This document shows, piece by piece, positions 8,002 through 15,582 of a stretch of DNA of 20,755 bases. The DNA lies in the IMG/VR virus record IMGVR_UViG_3300049484_000380, positions 1-20,755 of that record. One strand, given 5' to 3'. Position numbers and translations under genes: made by a program. The notes under the pieces were generated by a model, which saw only the letters and a list, made by a program, of their open reading frames with translations, did no database searches and had not been told where the DNA came from. This stretch comes from a virus. Each line of letters starts with the position of its first letter. Position 1 is the first letter of the stretch.

Positions 8002-10377
8002 TTATGCCCTCCGCCAGATGTTCATGAAGCGTTTGCCGCCGCTAGATTGGAACCACCCTGAGTACGAGCCGGGGCCAGCAATCAAACGATACGTTCGCTT
8101 CTTTTCCACGTCCGCGCCAGAAATCTCGTAAGCTTCACCCGCGGCAGCGATGGACATTCCGTACGACATTCGAGCATCGACGCCCGTGATGGCGTAATCG
8201 TCGTCGCCGATCACAAGCTCTTTATCGTATATGGGATGTGTGAGAGTGACGTTATCTCCTGAAACGGCGTAGCTTTCGTCTCCAGCAACGACGCCACGAA
8301 CTGAAGAGATTGAAACCGCCGTTCCTTCAACGCTATAAGATCCGGCGTCGGGGACGAACTTCTTAACAAATTTCAGCGTCGCTTGTGCGCCGTCGATCGC
8401 GTAAACGCCTTCTCCGATTGACAAAAAGTTAATTATTGACATCGAAATGGCGTCGCCAGACAATTCATATTCGCCCGAATCGGCGGTAATTGAAGGCGGC
8501 GTTCCAGCATCCAATCCTGCGGCGACTCCCGTTACACTGTAGTCGCCAGCTTCGATCGCGAGTTTGTACGTCCGTCCAACAAAAACTTCGGCGCCGACTA
8601 TTTCAAATAATCCGACCTCAGGCTGAAGAGCGACTCGATTAAGTTTCAGGGCCGCTGCAGAAAGCTCCATCTCATATGAATGATGAAGCCCCGGTGGAAG
8701 AAGCAAACCGCGCGCATCAATAAGACGGTCAACTCTGAAATTTACTTCATCGCTTCCAGCATCTGTATAGGTGTACGATCCGGCGCCGATTCCAACTTGA
8801 TAACCGGAAGCAACTCCGTGGGCGAGAGCCGCAGGCGTTCCTGTAATCGCAAACGCGCCCGCAGCACACGGCATCCCAATTTCAAGCTTAAGCGTCGTCC
8901 CGCCCGTAACGGCGTAACTCCCCGCTGCTGCCGTCAAGCGATACCGAATGTAAAGAAGGTTGGCCGACGTACCTGTTATAAAGTAGTTACCGGGGTCAAA
9001 CCAAACATCGTGAACGAGGCCGGCGGCGCCCCCCGTAATCGCGTACGATCCGCCCGCGGCCGTGAATGACGCTTGACTATACTGAAGAGTGACGTTTGAT
9101 CCAGTAAGATCGTAGTCACCATAATCTGCCGGGACGCTTCGAGTCATCGCAACGGCGGTGCCCGAAAGCGCGTACGCCTCTCCGCCAGCGGAAATTGACT
9201 TTGCGCCAGGAGTAGCGAGGGTTAAGGTGGCAGCCGTTCCGGTTAACTCAACAGAGCCGCCTTCAAGCGAAACGTAACCGACTCTTTTTAATGTAACATT
9301 CGTTCCAGTAAGCCCGTAAGAGCCTCCTGCAGCATCGCCAGCCGATCCACGAATTAACGAAACATCCTGTCCGCTAATCTCGTATGATCCCGCTCCCCCG
9401 GCGACACTTTGGCCCCAACGGAGTGAAGCGGCGGTTCCTTGAATTGGGTACACGCCGCTGTTTACGGGAATGCTTATGGTGAAGGCTGCTGCAGTACCGT
9501 TTAACGAATATGATCCATCGCCCCCGGTAATAGTTCTTGCCGTCGCGCCGAACGTAATTGCTGAGCCAGAAACGCTATACGAATCAGTGGCGGGAACGAT
9601 TTTCTTAGTAAACTTGAGGGTTACATCTGTTCCGCTAATCGAATACGATCCGGCACCAGCGGGAAGCTTAAATGTGTGTTTGAGAGTGGCGTCGGTGCCC
9701 GATTGAGAATAAGAGCCGGCCTCGGGCGATAGTGGACCAGCGCCCTTTCCCATTGTGACGGCGCCACCCGTGATCCCGTAGACGGCCGACAGCATCGGGA
9801 GAGCAATCGCCATTGCGACAGCCGTACCAGTAACCCCATACGATGTCGTTCCGGCGACAATGGGCTCTCGATACGTTACTTCAAGCGTAACGAAGTCAAT
9901 ATAAACGTCGGTGTCAGTACCGGTTGAAAGACACCCAATCGCAACACCGAAGTCGGCGTCCTTTATCCAAGCGGCGGTGAGCGCGTTGCTCCAAAGATCG
10001 GTCGTTCCTCCAAATGTATAGTTGGCTTGAGAGGTGGTTAAGGCTTGAGGAGTCGAGGCTTTATTTGTTCCGACCTTCGCTCGTGAGGCGTCAAGAAGCT
10101 GAACGAGGTCGATCGACCCAGTGCCGTTTGCGTACCACGCACGCACCACGCACGTTACACCGAGGATTTGAGAGCCGTTGGGGATTGCGGAGAAGTCGAA
10201 GTTGTACGCCTTCAACACATACGACTGGTCGTCGGTGTCGTATGAAGTAGCAGTAATGCTAGCGTAATTGGTATCGTCGGCAACAACATATCCAGCGTTG
10301 GACCAGTTGTTGTCGGACCACGGCGATTCAGATGCCGTTGCGGTCGAACCTGGATATTTTACGCCAGTAGTTGACAT
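8002..10377 (-). CDS. Large repeat fibre protein (about 26 repeats of 22 residues)
   Basis: This 791-residue protein has two parts. Residues 1-170 form a beta-sandwich-like head rich in Asp, Thr, Tyr and Trp, similar in style to jelly-roll domains of phage and surface proteins. From about residue 177 to the end it is built of repeats with the core G-S-Y-x-I/V/L-x-G-T-x-x-x-L, a period of roughly 22 residues, and the Tyr and Gly nearly always kept. The period suits a beta-solenoid or stacked hairpins, hence a rigid fibre. There is no signal peptide or membrane segment, so it is probably virion-bound. The last repeat is broken off and followed by a basic tail ending FMNIWRRA. It starts 3 bases after the upstream stop with a poor SD. 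A role in adhesion is inferred. Confidence 0.82.
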   Translation of the reverse strand: MSTTGVKYPGSTATASESPWSDNNWSNAGYVVADDTNYASITATSYDTDDQSYVLKAYNFDFSAIPNGSQILGVTCVVRAWYANGTGSIDLVQLLDASRAKVGTNKASTPQALTTSQANYTFGGTTDLWSNALTAAWIKDADFGVAIGCLSTGTDTDVYIDFVTLEVTYREPIVAGTTSYGVTGTAVAMAIALPMLSAVYGITGGAVTMGKGAGPLSPEAGSYSQSGTDATLKHTFKLPAGAGSYSISGTDVTLKFTKKIVPATDSYSVSGSAITFGATARTITGGDGSYSLNGTAAAFTISIPVNSGVYPIQGTAASLRWGQSVAGGAGSYEISGQDVSLIRGSAGDAAGGSYGLTGTNVTLKRVGYVSLEGGSVELTGTAATLTLATPGAKSISAGGEAYALSGTAVAMTRSVPADYGDYDLTGSNVTLQYSQASFTAAGGSYAITGGAAGLVHDVWFDPGNYFITGTSANLLYIRYRLTAAAGSYAVTGGTTLKLEIGMPCAAGAFAITGTPAALAHGVASGYQVGIGAGSYTYTDAGSDEVNFRVDRLIDARGLLLPPGLHHSYEMELSAAALKLNRVALQPEVGLFEIVGAEVFVGRTYKLAIEAGDYSVTGVAAGLDAGTPPSITADSGEYELSGDAISMSIINFLSIGEGVYAIDGAQATLKFVKKFVPDAGSYSVEGTAVSISSVRGVVAGDESYAVSGDNVTLTHPIYDKELVIGDDDYAITGVDARMSYGMSIAAAGEAYEISGADVEKKRTYRLIAGPGSYSGWFQSSGGKRFMNIWRRA
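8025..9849 (-). repeat. Coding array of about 66-base degenerate repeats
   Basis: The DNA encodes about 26 tandem repeats of roughly 22 codons in one frame. Each has the protein core GxYxxxGTxxxL. Well-kept units read AGSYSISGTDVTL, GGSYGLTGTNVTL and AGDYSVTGVAAGL. Divergent units carry a changed core: HHSYEMELSAAAL, VGLFEIVGAEVFV and a unit with an inserted acidic loop (AGSYTYTDAGSDEVNF). At DNA level the units are well diverged and I see no long exact repeats. The array is therefore old and held by selection on protein, not a recent expansion. Confidence 0.8.
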
Positions 10378-10380
10378 TAA

Positions 10381-10962
10381 CTATGGCTTTCGATAACGGA
10401 GCCAACCGTGGCCGCCGTGAAGGAGATTGGACTCGGCGCCGCTAATTGAATATGAAGAGGTGCCAACGGTGAGGGTCGTCGCCCCCCCGCCCGCCGTGTA
10501 GGTCATGTATAACGACACTGACCATGCTAATTCGGAGTCTTTTTCCAGAGTCGTTGGAGACGCATAACTGTTTTCTGCTCCCGTGCCTGCATTATCGACT
10601 GCGGTTTGGTTCGCCGATCCCGCCTCGTAATATCCCCATGTACCGTTGCCACCGGAGATGAGGCCAAAATAGTATTGGGTATTCGCGGACACCGACAACG
10701 CCGACCCGAAGGTGAACGTCGTCAATGCGGCAGAGGCTGGAGCGGCGTTCGCGTTCGTTGCCCCTACAAAGACGCCACCTGTCGTCCACACGACGCCTTT
10801 ACAGTTCGTCGGTCCCCCCTGGCAATAGAACCGAATATCCGTGATCGCGGTGCAGTCGGCGGGCGTCGTGAACAGGCATCCGGCGGCATCGTTGGTGTCG
10901 AGCACGCCATACGACCCGCCCGGGGTTCCGAGAATCATATTGGCGTTTCCAAAGGTCGCCAT
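10381..10962 (-). CDS. Jelly-roll virion protein ending in one fibre repeat
   Basis: This 193-residue protein is mostly beta strand. About residues 1-155 look like a jelly-roll or carbohydrate-binding-type domain: a FYCQGGPTNCKGVVW segment, then SVSANTQYYFGLISGG and a strand with AWSVSLYMTY. Residues about 165-180 (TLTVGTSSYSISGAESNLL) are a single copy of the repeat that fills the next gene, so the two proteins share a module. There is no signal peptide. The ATG at 10962 has a GGGAG SD about 9 bases upstream. With the 791-residue protein 3 bases downstream it probably forms one adhesion or fibre unit, with the shared repeat as a docking end. Binding to sugar is inferred from fold style only. 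Confidence 0.75.
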   Translation of the reverse strand: MATFGNANMILGTPGGSYGVLDTNDAAGCLFTTPADCTAITDIRFYCQGGPTNCKGVVWTTGGVFVGATNANAAPASAALTTFTFGSALSVSANTQYYFGLISGGNGTWGYYEAGSANQTAVDNAGTGAENSYASPTTLEKDSELAWSVSLYMTYTAGGGATTLTVGTSSYSISGAESNLLHGGHGWLRYRKP

Positions 10963-10983
10963 CTATTTGCGCTCCCGCTCTAT

Positions 10984-11595
10984 CTAATACAGTGACCCAA
11001 TGGGGGACGTTTTCACAAGGAATTGGTCGATGAGGTATTCATACGATGACCCATGATAGGTCGTTAGTCCGACACCATTGGTTCCCGAATAACTGCCCGG
11101 AATCGGCAACCCGCTCCAGGTGATGCTGTTTGTCGTTGGCTGGACCGGAGATTGACTGATCTTGACCCACCCCGATCCGTTCACCCGATTCACGTACCAC
11201 CAGATGTAATAGGGCTGACCGATCACGAGCGCAGTTGTGCTGGCGGACGTTTCTGTGCCCCCGCACCGCATCTTGAGATTCCCAGTGTTCCCCAGCTCCA
11301 GGACCTCGTGCGCCTCGTAACTCGCCCCACCATTCCAAAAGTGATAGAGCGTGAGAAATTCCCAATAGCCAGTGATGGGGAGGTCCAGCACCTTCATCAG
11401 AAACGCGCCGTAAAGTTCCGTATACCCAGCGCCGGTGTCAAAATAACAGACGGCCCACGTGCCTTCCGTGGCATCGTCTTTCATTCGAAGTGAATAGGTT
11501 CCCCGCAGCGGAGTGACCGCGTAGGACGGATCTGCCACCCCAACCGCTCCGGCGTAGGTCTGCCATTTCGAGGTTTCCCCGTTATCGAACGGCAT
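10984..11595 (-). CDS. LamG/concanavalin-like jelly-roll protein
   Basis: This 203-residue protein has the strand pattern of a LamG or concanavalin-A-like domain. The N-terminal segment ends with GTYSLRMKDD, a Phe/Leu-rich strand set follows (YGAFLMKVLDL), then GNLKMRCGG and an YYIWWYVNRVNGSGWVKI strand that is typical of such lectin-like folds. These domains usually bind sugars or surfaces. No signal peptide is visible, and the domain seems to start abruptly at residue 3. That could mean the N-terminus is short or that upstream sequence was lost. Its ATG overlaps the stop of the small upstream gene as TGATG, so the two are translated together. It likely belongs to the virion adhesion block. 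This is inference. Confidence 0.75.
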   Translation of the reverse strand: MPFDNGETSKWQTYAGAVGVADPSYAVTPLRGTYSLRMKDDATEGTWAVCYFDTGAGYTELYGAFLMKVLDLPITGYWEFLTLYHFWNGGASYEAHEVLELGNTGNLKMRCGGTETSASTTALVIGQPYYIWWYVNRVNGSGWVKISQSPVQPTTNSITWSGLPIPGSYSGTNGVGLTTYHGSSYEYLIDQFLVKTSPIGSLY

Positions 11596-11801
11596 CAGAT
11601 CCTCCGCACAAACTCAACCACGGTGGTTTTCAGCCGGGCCACGATGGACACCAGCCACGACCAATTCCGCGTCGGGCGCACACTGTGGAGAATCCACCAC
11701 ACGCTGAGCTTGGTGGAGAGACGCTGCGGCAGGCCCGTCCACAGGAACAGGTTGACGAGGTTGCTCCACAGGATGCGTAGGGTCGTCAGGAGAAATGACA
11801 T
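11595..11801 (-). CDS. Trp-rich basic small protein
   Basis: This 68-residue protein is of unknown family. It has six Trp, many Leu, Val, Arg and Lys, and two amphipathic or weakly hydrophobic stretches (about 3-22 and 33-62), so it may sit at a membrane. Two features support it as a gene. Its stop overlaps the next start as TGATG. In addition, 58 of its 68 codons end in G or C, clearly more than the competing frame of the beta-helix gene that covers the same DNA. The SD before the ATG is weak, and an alternative ATG in frame lies at 11840. It could be an accessory to the membrane-anchored beta-helix protein encoded just upstream, but nothing shows this directly. Confidence 0.6.
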   Translation of the reverse strand: MSFLLTTLRILWSNLVNLFLWTGLPQRLSTKLSVWWILHSVRPTRNWSWLVSIVARLKTTVVEFVRRI

Positions 11802-13161
11802 GTCGCGCCGTCCGTTTCTGCTGGCGGTATGCCATCGCACAACCGGCTGTCAAGAGACTCACGGCAATCGCTATGGGGATGATCCATGGGAGCAACGATC
11901 GCACGGTGAGTGTCACGACGCCCACCGGAGGCGTGGCCCCTCCGGACGATTCAAAGTTCTGGAAGACGGCGAAGTCTCCCGCAACCAACGTATATACGCC
12001 ACGATTATATCCGTCCGAGGCGTTCTTATATCCCAAGGAGCTTGACGTCAGGAGAAACCCGGCCCAGGTTGTAGGTGACGCGCCTCCGGTCCATGTCGGG
12101 GTGCCGGTAAGGTCGTTGCTTCCCCAGCCGTTGACGTTGGTACTTGCCGAATCGTGTAGGTTGTAACTGACAACGCATCCACTTCCGCAATGGTCCTGAA
12201 CTTGGCTTCCGTCAACGATGGCGCTGTTGACCCAGATATTGTTTCGGATGATCCACCCTGTATTCGATCCGCCGCTTTTGCTCCCAAAGCTGCTGAGAAT
12301 ATCGTGGAAGGTATTGTGTTCGATCAGCATCCCCGCCATGTCACCAATTTGCAGCGACTGGTATCCGAGGCTATTTGACGAATTGAAGGCGTTGTTGAGA
12401 ATCTGATACCCTTGGCCACCGTCATAGATACCCACGTTGACGGTGTTGTTCTTGAAATAATTCCCGGCAATCGTGTTCGGCCCACCGCCTCCATTGTCCT
12501 GGAATACGTCTACGTGATTCCCGCAACTCCCCTGGACAAAATCGGTAAAGGAGTTACCAACGCCAATAAGGACTCCCCCGGTGCCCCCGAGGGTGCAGAT
12601 GCCGTCTGAACAACTCGATCCCCCCGTGAAGACCGAGTTAGAGATGATGATACCGCTCGTGGAGCTTGCCGTGTAAATGCCAATCATGCACGGCCACGTC
12701 CCCTGCGGGACGTTATTCATCGTTAATTGGTCAAAGAGCAGGTCCCAGTTATAGGTACTCCCGCAACTTTCCCCTCGGATGGTGATCGCATCGGTGATCG
12801 TGACGTTGACGACCTGAATATGCTGGGAGCATTCCATGACATCGAGTCCGTTGAGGTTGACGTCCTCAATCCGTACATACTTGGAGTTCCAAAGCTGGAT
12901 TCCGTTAATCGTCGCCCCGCGAGTGTTGGTGGATCGCACAGTCACGTAATTGGTTTTTGTGATGTTGGCGATGTCTTGATAGGCATAGGAACCATTGTTG
13001 AGGCAGATGACCGCCCCGGCCGACGCGCTGGAGATTGCGGACACGATATTGGCACCGGGATTGAGTGTGGTGGTACAGGCGGCAGTCCATGCGGTCGGGA
13101 CGGAGACGCAGAGCAGTCCTGCCAATCCCACGAAAACTGAAACGAGATACTTTGTGACCAC
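11614..13161 (-). CDS. Exported right-handed beta-helix protein with C-terminal membrane anchor
   Basis: The frame encodes 515 residues. Residues 1-28 are a Sec signal peptide: Lys near the start, a hydrophobic core, and a small-residue end before Cys29. About residues 50-400 are a right-handed parallel beta-helix, with short strands and many stacked Asn/Gly/Ser turns (for example VRIEDVNLNGLDV, IIRNNIWVNS). Such folds bind or cut polysaccharide. No catalytic set is identified. Residues 424-445 are a transmembrane helix followed by RQQKR, so the protein would sit in a membrane with the helix outside. The GTG start at 13161 has an AGGAG SD. The tail after residue 453 overlaps the Trp-rich gene in another frame and looks non-native, so the original stop may be lost. 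Export is odd for a virion protein. Confidence 0.8.
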   Translation of the reverse strand: MVTKYLVSVFVGLAGLLCVSVPTAWTAACTTTLNPGANIVSAISSASAGAVICLNNGSYAYQDIANITKTNYVTVRSTNTRGATINGIQLWNSKYVRIEDVNLNGLDVMECSQHIQVVNVTITDAITIRGESCGSTYNWDLLFDQLTMNNVPQGTWPCMIGIYTASSTSGIIISNSVFTGGSSCSDGICTLGGTGGVLIGVGNSFTDFVQGSCGNHVDVFQDNGGGGPNTIAGNYFKNNTVNVGIYDGGQGYQILNNAFNSSNSLGYQSLQIGDMAGMLIEHNTFHDILSSFGSKSGGSNTGWIIRNNIWVNSAIVDGSQVQDHCGSGCVVSYNLHDSASTNVNGWGSNDLTGTPTWTGGASPTTWAGFLLTSSSLGYKNASDGYNRGVYTLVAGDFAVFQNFESSGGATPPVGVVTLTVRSLLPWIIPIAIAVSLLTAGCAMAYRQQKRTARHVISPDDPTHPVEQPRQPVPVDGPAAASLHQAQRVVDSPQCAPDAELVVAGVHRGPAENHRG

Positions 13162-13218
13162 GTCAGCGTCTCCTATCCCACTCTTCCACCTTGCACCGCA
13201 CCCACGAGAGGAAGGCGT

Positions 13219-13581
13219 CTAGTTCACGGTAAGCAGGACGTCTCCCGCAGGAAGAGCTAAAGGGAAGTCTTTCCCCGCCACGTTCGACCACGTTCCAAAC
13301 TGAATGGAGGTGGGATCGTTCGCGTACATGAGGTTCCACGCCCGGATGCGATAGCAATATTTGTTCCCCTCGACGGGCGTGTTGTCGATATAGGTCTTGA
13401 CGTCCTTCGCCGTCTCGCCAATCTTCACGAAGTTCGTCGGCAAGGGCGTACACACCCCAGGAGAGCGTTCGATGAAATAGCCCGCCTCGTTGGCGATGGT
13501 GTCGGTCCACGTCAGCGTGGCCGTGGCGGCGAAGGCCGGGACGGCGCAGAGAACGAACAGGAGAGCAATCACGATCTTCAT
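13219..13581 (-). CDS. Secreted fibronectin type III protein
   Basis: This 120-residue protein has a clear signal peptide, MKIVIALLFVLCAVPAFA, with an AFA cleavage site before residue 19. The mature part is one fibronectin type III domain: ATLTWTD as strand A, AGYFIERSPG with the usual I-E-R, then KTYIDNTPVEGNKYCYRIRAWN, the canonical Y-D plus Y-R-I-R-A-x-N signature. The remaining 40 residues have no recognised motif. Its destination is the periplasm or outside the cell. The ATG has a GAGGAG SD that overlaps the end of the upstream gene. It is followed after 57 bases by the exported beta-helix gene, so both probably act on the cell surface. It has no anchor of its own. A partner for the beta-helix protein is plausible. 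Confidence 0.8.
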   Translation of the reverse strand: MKIVIALLFVLCAVPAFAATATLTWTDTIANEAGYFIERSPGVCTPLPTNFVKIGETAKDVKTYIDNTPVEGNKYCYRIRAWNLMYANDPTSIQFGTWSNVAGKDFPLALPAGDVLLTVN

Positions 13582-13583
13582 GG

Positions 13584-13859
13584 TTATCTCCTCAAACGAA
13601 AGTGACCCATATCAGCAATAACAGTAACTTCACCGCTATCGCCAAACTCTTCGGAGCCGTTCCAAACTTTCAGCTTCGCAAAGTAAGTTCCAGGCGCTGA
13701 AAAAACGTCGTGGATGTCAACCTCTGATATTGCGGCAGCGTAGGCGTTCATGTTCGGCCACGACCCTTGCGACGTTCCCCAATACAACCGAAAGTAGGTA
13801 AACGGGTCACCGGTGGCAGCGAACATTAACTTCCCGGTATTAAACGATCCAGCAGGCAT
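13584..13859 (-). CDS. Small beta-sandwich-like protein, function unknown
   Basis: This 91-residue protein is beta-rich, with several aromatic strands (FTYFRLYWGTS, then GTYFAKLKVWNGSEEFGDSG). The second strand pair is reminiscent of a PKD or Ig-like domain, as found in phage virion surface proteins. No signal peptide or catalytic motif is present. The frame remains open upstream to 13907, but the start at 13859 is chosen because its ATG shares one base with the upstream stop (TAATG) and GGTGAG lies in front. The end carries AGGAGATAA, which gives the SD for the fibronectin gene. Role unknown. A virion decoration is a guess from fold style. Confidence 0.65.
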   Translation of the reverse strand: MPAGSFNTGKLMFAATGDPFTYFRLYWGTSQGSWPNMNAYAAAISEVDIHDVFSAPGTYFAKLKVWNGSEEFGDSGEVTVIADMGHFRLRR

Positions 13860-14218
13860 TATCTCACCGCAATAGGCGCACCAAAGATGCGCCCCGGCTC
13901 GGCCCACACTCTACGATGATGGCAGCCGCAAATCCGGCACACATACGTTTTCAAGTCGTACTTGCGGCTCTTGAAGATGAGATTACGAGGGTCTTGGCAG
14001 CAATCCTTGACTTGACCGTTTTGAAACTTCATCTGCTGACGGTCGTACAAAAGAAACTGTGCCTGATTCCAACGATCGGCAATTTCAGCATCCGTCTGTC
14101 CGACGGTATGCGCCGTACAACTCGGGCAACGAATCTCCCACACCTTACTATCAGTTTGCGTCAGCGCGAGAGATTCGCTGCCACAAGAGCACGGACGAAA
14201 TCGCTTTGAGGTCTGCAT
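13859..14218 (-). CDS. Double zinc-ribbon protein with Lar-like N-terminal half
   Basis: This 119-residue protein has two cysteine clusters. The first resembles the Lar restriction-alleviation ribbon: PCSCGS (C10, C12), W27-x-I-x-CPSC (C31, C34), then a helix with TDAEIADRWN (42-51), the usual Trp-Asn end. The knuckle is CxC instead of CxxC. The second is C73/C74 with a DPRNL motif and C94-C97-C99 followed by HH, a pattern I associate with small phage proteins of unknown role. The start at 14218 is preferred over an upstream ATG at 14278 inside the neighbour because TAAGGAG lies directly in front. It may bind DNA or protein. Anti-restriction activity would be inference from the Lar-like half only. 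Confidence 0.75.
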   Translation of the reverse strand: MQTSKRFRPCSCGSESLALTQTDSKVWEIRCPSCTAHTVGQTDAEIADRWNQAQFLLYDRQQMKFQNGQVKDCCQDPRNLIFKSRKYDLKTYVCRICGCHHRRVWAEPGRIFGAPIAVR

Positions 14219-14228
14219 CGCAGACTCC

Positions 14229-14654
14229 TTACGCCAGGGTGAAGACGCTCGCTCCGAAGTCAACGGTGAAGGTCTCACCGGTGTTGACGGTGACGGCAGA
14301 GCCGTAATCCCACCACGCGATCAGCGGATCGGCCGGCGACGTCTGAGTGTCGTTGTAGAGGGCGATGTACTGCAGCGCGCCGAACGATCCGCCCGAGGCG
14401 GTCCAAACGACGTCAACAGCGGTCAACGTCGCGGTACCGGTCGTTTCGGTGTAGTCGTTCTGCACGTCGGAGCCGCCAGACGGATAGCCGTTCTGGGCGG
14501 TGATTTCGGCGAGGTCGGTCTTCACCGCATCAGCGGACGCCGAAGGCGCCGCGTTCGACGCATACACCTTCAAAGTGTGGCCGGCCGCGTGAAGCTGGTG
14601 GCTCCCCTGACCGAGATCGAGAACGAACTCCTGGAACTTGTTGTAAGTGGCCAT
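14229..14654 (-). CDS. Small conserved phage virion protein
   Basis: This 141-residue protein is beta-rich and matches a very common phage structural pattern. Its N-terminus reads MATYNKFQEFVLDLGQGSH. LKVYASNAAPSASADAV follows, then DLAEITAQNGYPSGG. The C-terminal part has QYIALYNDTQT, PLIAWWDYGSAVTVNTGE and TFTVDFG. I recognise the type from many phage virion operons, where it lies near tail or baseplate genes, but no precise function is established that I can name. The ATG follows the glycosyltransferase stop directly, with an AGGAGGA SD about 10 bases upstream. It is a structural gene flanked by an enzyme block and accessory genes. Confidence 0.85.
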   Translation of the reverse strand: MATYNKFQEFVLDLGQGSHQLHAAGHTLKVYASNAAPSASADAVKTDLAEITAQNGYPSGGSDVQNDYTETTGTATLTAVDVVWTASGGSFGALQYIALYNDTQTSPADPLIAWWDYGSAVTVNTGETFTVDFGASVFTLA

Positions 14655-15548
14655 CTAACTTAATCCTCCTAAGACGCGGTTTTTGAGCCAACCTTCGATC
14701 TGGTTGACAACTTCAAATGGCTCGACCCACTGCGAAGCGATGTACGAATGTTCCTTCAACATCTCTGGCGGCGCCCACGACGTTGAAAGCTCAGCTTGAT
14801 GTCGAGGCCACAACATCACCGTTGGCCGCGACAACAACGTGGACAGCACCCCTAACCCACTACTAAAACCGATGTAACCATCGAGCAACTTGTGCAACTC
14901 ATAAGCCTGTCCGATTGTCGTCTTTCCGACGAGTTCGATAGCGTCCCACCGCTTCGACAACGCGAAGGTCAAATCGTCCCAAAAACCGCCGAGGAGCACG
15001 AACCGGAGGCGCTTGTCGGCGACCTCTTGCAAAAGGTCCATGAAGCGATTCCACTTCGGAGAGCGCCAAGTGTCCCACGCTTCGCTCCCGCGATAGGAAG
15101 CGGCGCTGACGCCGATCAATCGAACGCCGACATCGACTCCACCTTTGGGGTTGATGAGCTCGAAGGCCGTCTTCATGTCATCGCCCATCGTCACAACTGG
15201 ATAATGAAAGTCCGTCTTCAAGTCAGGTAGCCAATCTTCGAGCCGCTTCCCCTGCTCCAGGTGCTCGTTGCACGAAATGAACGTGCGCCCAAAGCCGTTC
15301 GTCGCCACCCCTTCGAAGGTCGTGATGTTGTTCACGCGCTGAAAGCTCAAGATGTCCTTGTAGTTAAAATCCTCGTAATCGGAGCGCACGACGCGCGGCA
15401 ACATTCGACAGAACTCGACGCTTCGGTGAGGCCATCCGTCCGCCACAAAAAGCTCGAAATCGAACTCCGGCGGCGCACAATGCAACTTGGAATAAATCCA
15501 GCTGATGTCTCCGATGCCAGACGGCACGCAAAGGCTGATTGTTTTCAT
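14655..15548 (-). CDS. GT9-like glycosyltransferase
   Basis: This 297-residue protein resembles the heptosyltransferase-type GT9 family (GT-B fold). The N-terminus MKTISLCVPSGIGDISW carries the Gly-Asp-x-x-Trp motif of that family. The second half has LRFVLLGGFWD, then ELVGKTTIGQAYELHKLLDGYIGFSSGLGVLSTLLSRPTV in two pieces, which matches the family's T-x-x-x-S-G-x-x-x-x-A/S region near the sugar-nucleotide site. Such enzymes add sugars to lipopolysaccharide core or other acceptors. Here the acceptor is unknown. The frame stays open to 15671, but the start at 15548 is chosen for its CAGGAG SD and family-like N-terminus. It is the last of four neighbouring enzymes. Confidence 0.75.
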   Translation of the reverse strand: MKTISLCVPSGIGDISWIYSKLHCAPPEFDFELFVADGWPHRSVEFCRMLPRVVRSDYEDFNYKDILSFQRVNNITTFEGVATNGFGRTFISCNEHLEQGKRLEDWLPDLKTDFHYPVVTMGDDMKTAFELINPKGGVDVGVRLIGVSAASYRGSEAWDTWRSPKWNRFMDLLQEVADKRLRFVLLGGFWDDLTFALSKRWDAIELVGKTTIGQAYELHKLLDGYIGFSSGLGVLSTLLSRPTVMLWPRHQAELSTSWAPPEMLKEHSYIASQWVEPFEVVNQIEGWLKNRVLGGLS

Positions 15549-15582
15549 GTTGTCTCCTGGGGGTAATTCTACCCCTATGTCG

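Noticed and set aside
8025-9849. CRISPR-like array because of regular 66-base spacing
   Set aside because: The units are diverged in DNA and kept only as protein, in frame, with no identical repeats and no unique spacers.
11802-11840. Earlier ATG at 11840 for the Trp-rich gene
   Set aside because: The extra 13 residues are basic and unlike the rest, and neither start has a strong SD. The shorter start is preferred with modest certainty.
13163-13510. Minus-strand open frame of 115 codons overlapping the fibronectin gene
   Set aside because: It is a second frame of the same DNA, His/Arg-rich, with no SD. The fibronectin frame has a signal peptide and a clear domain.
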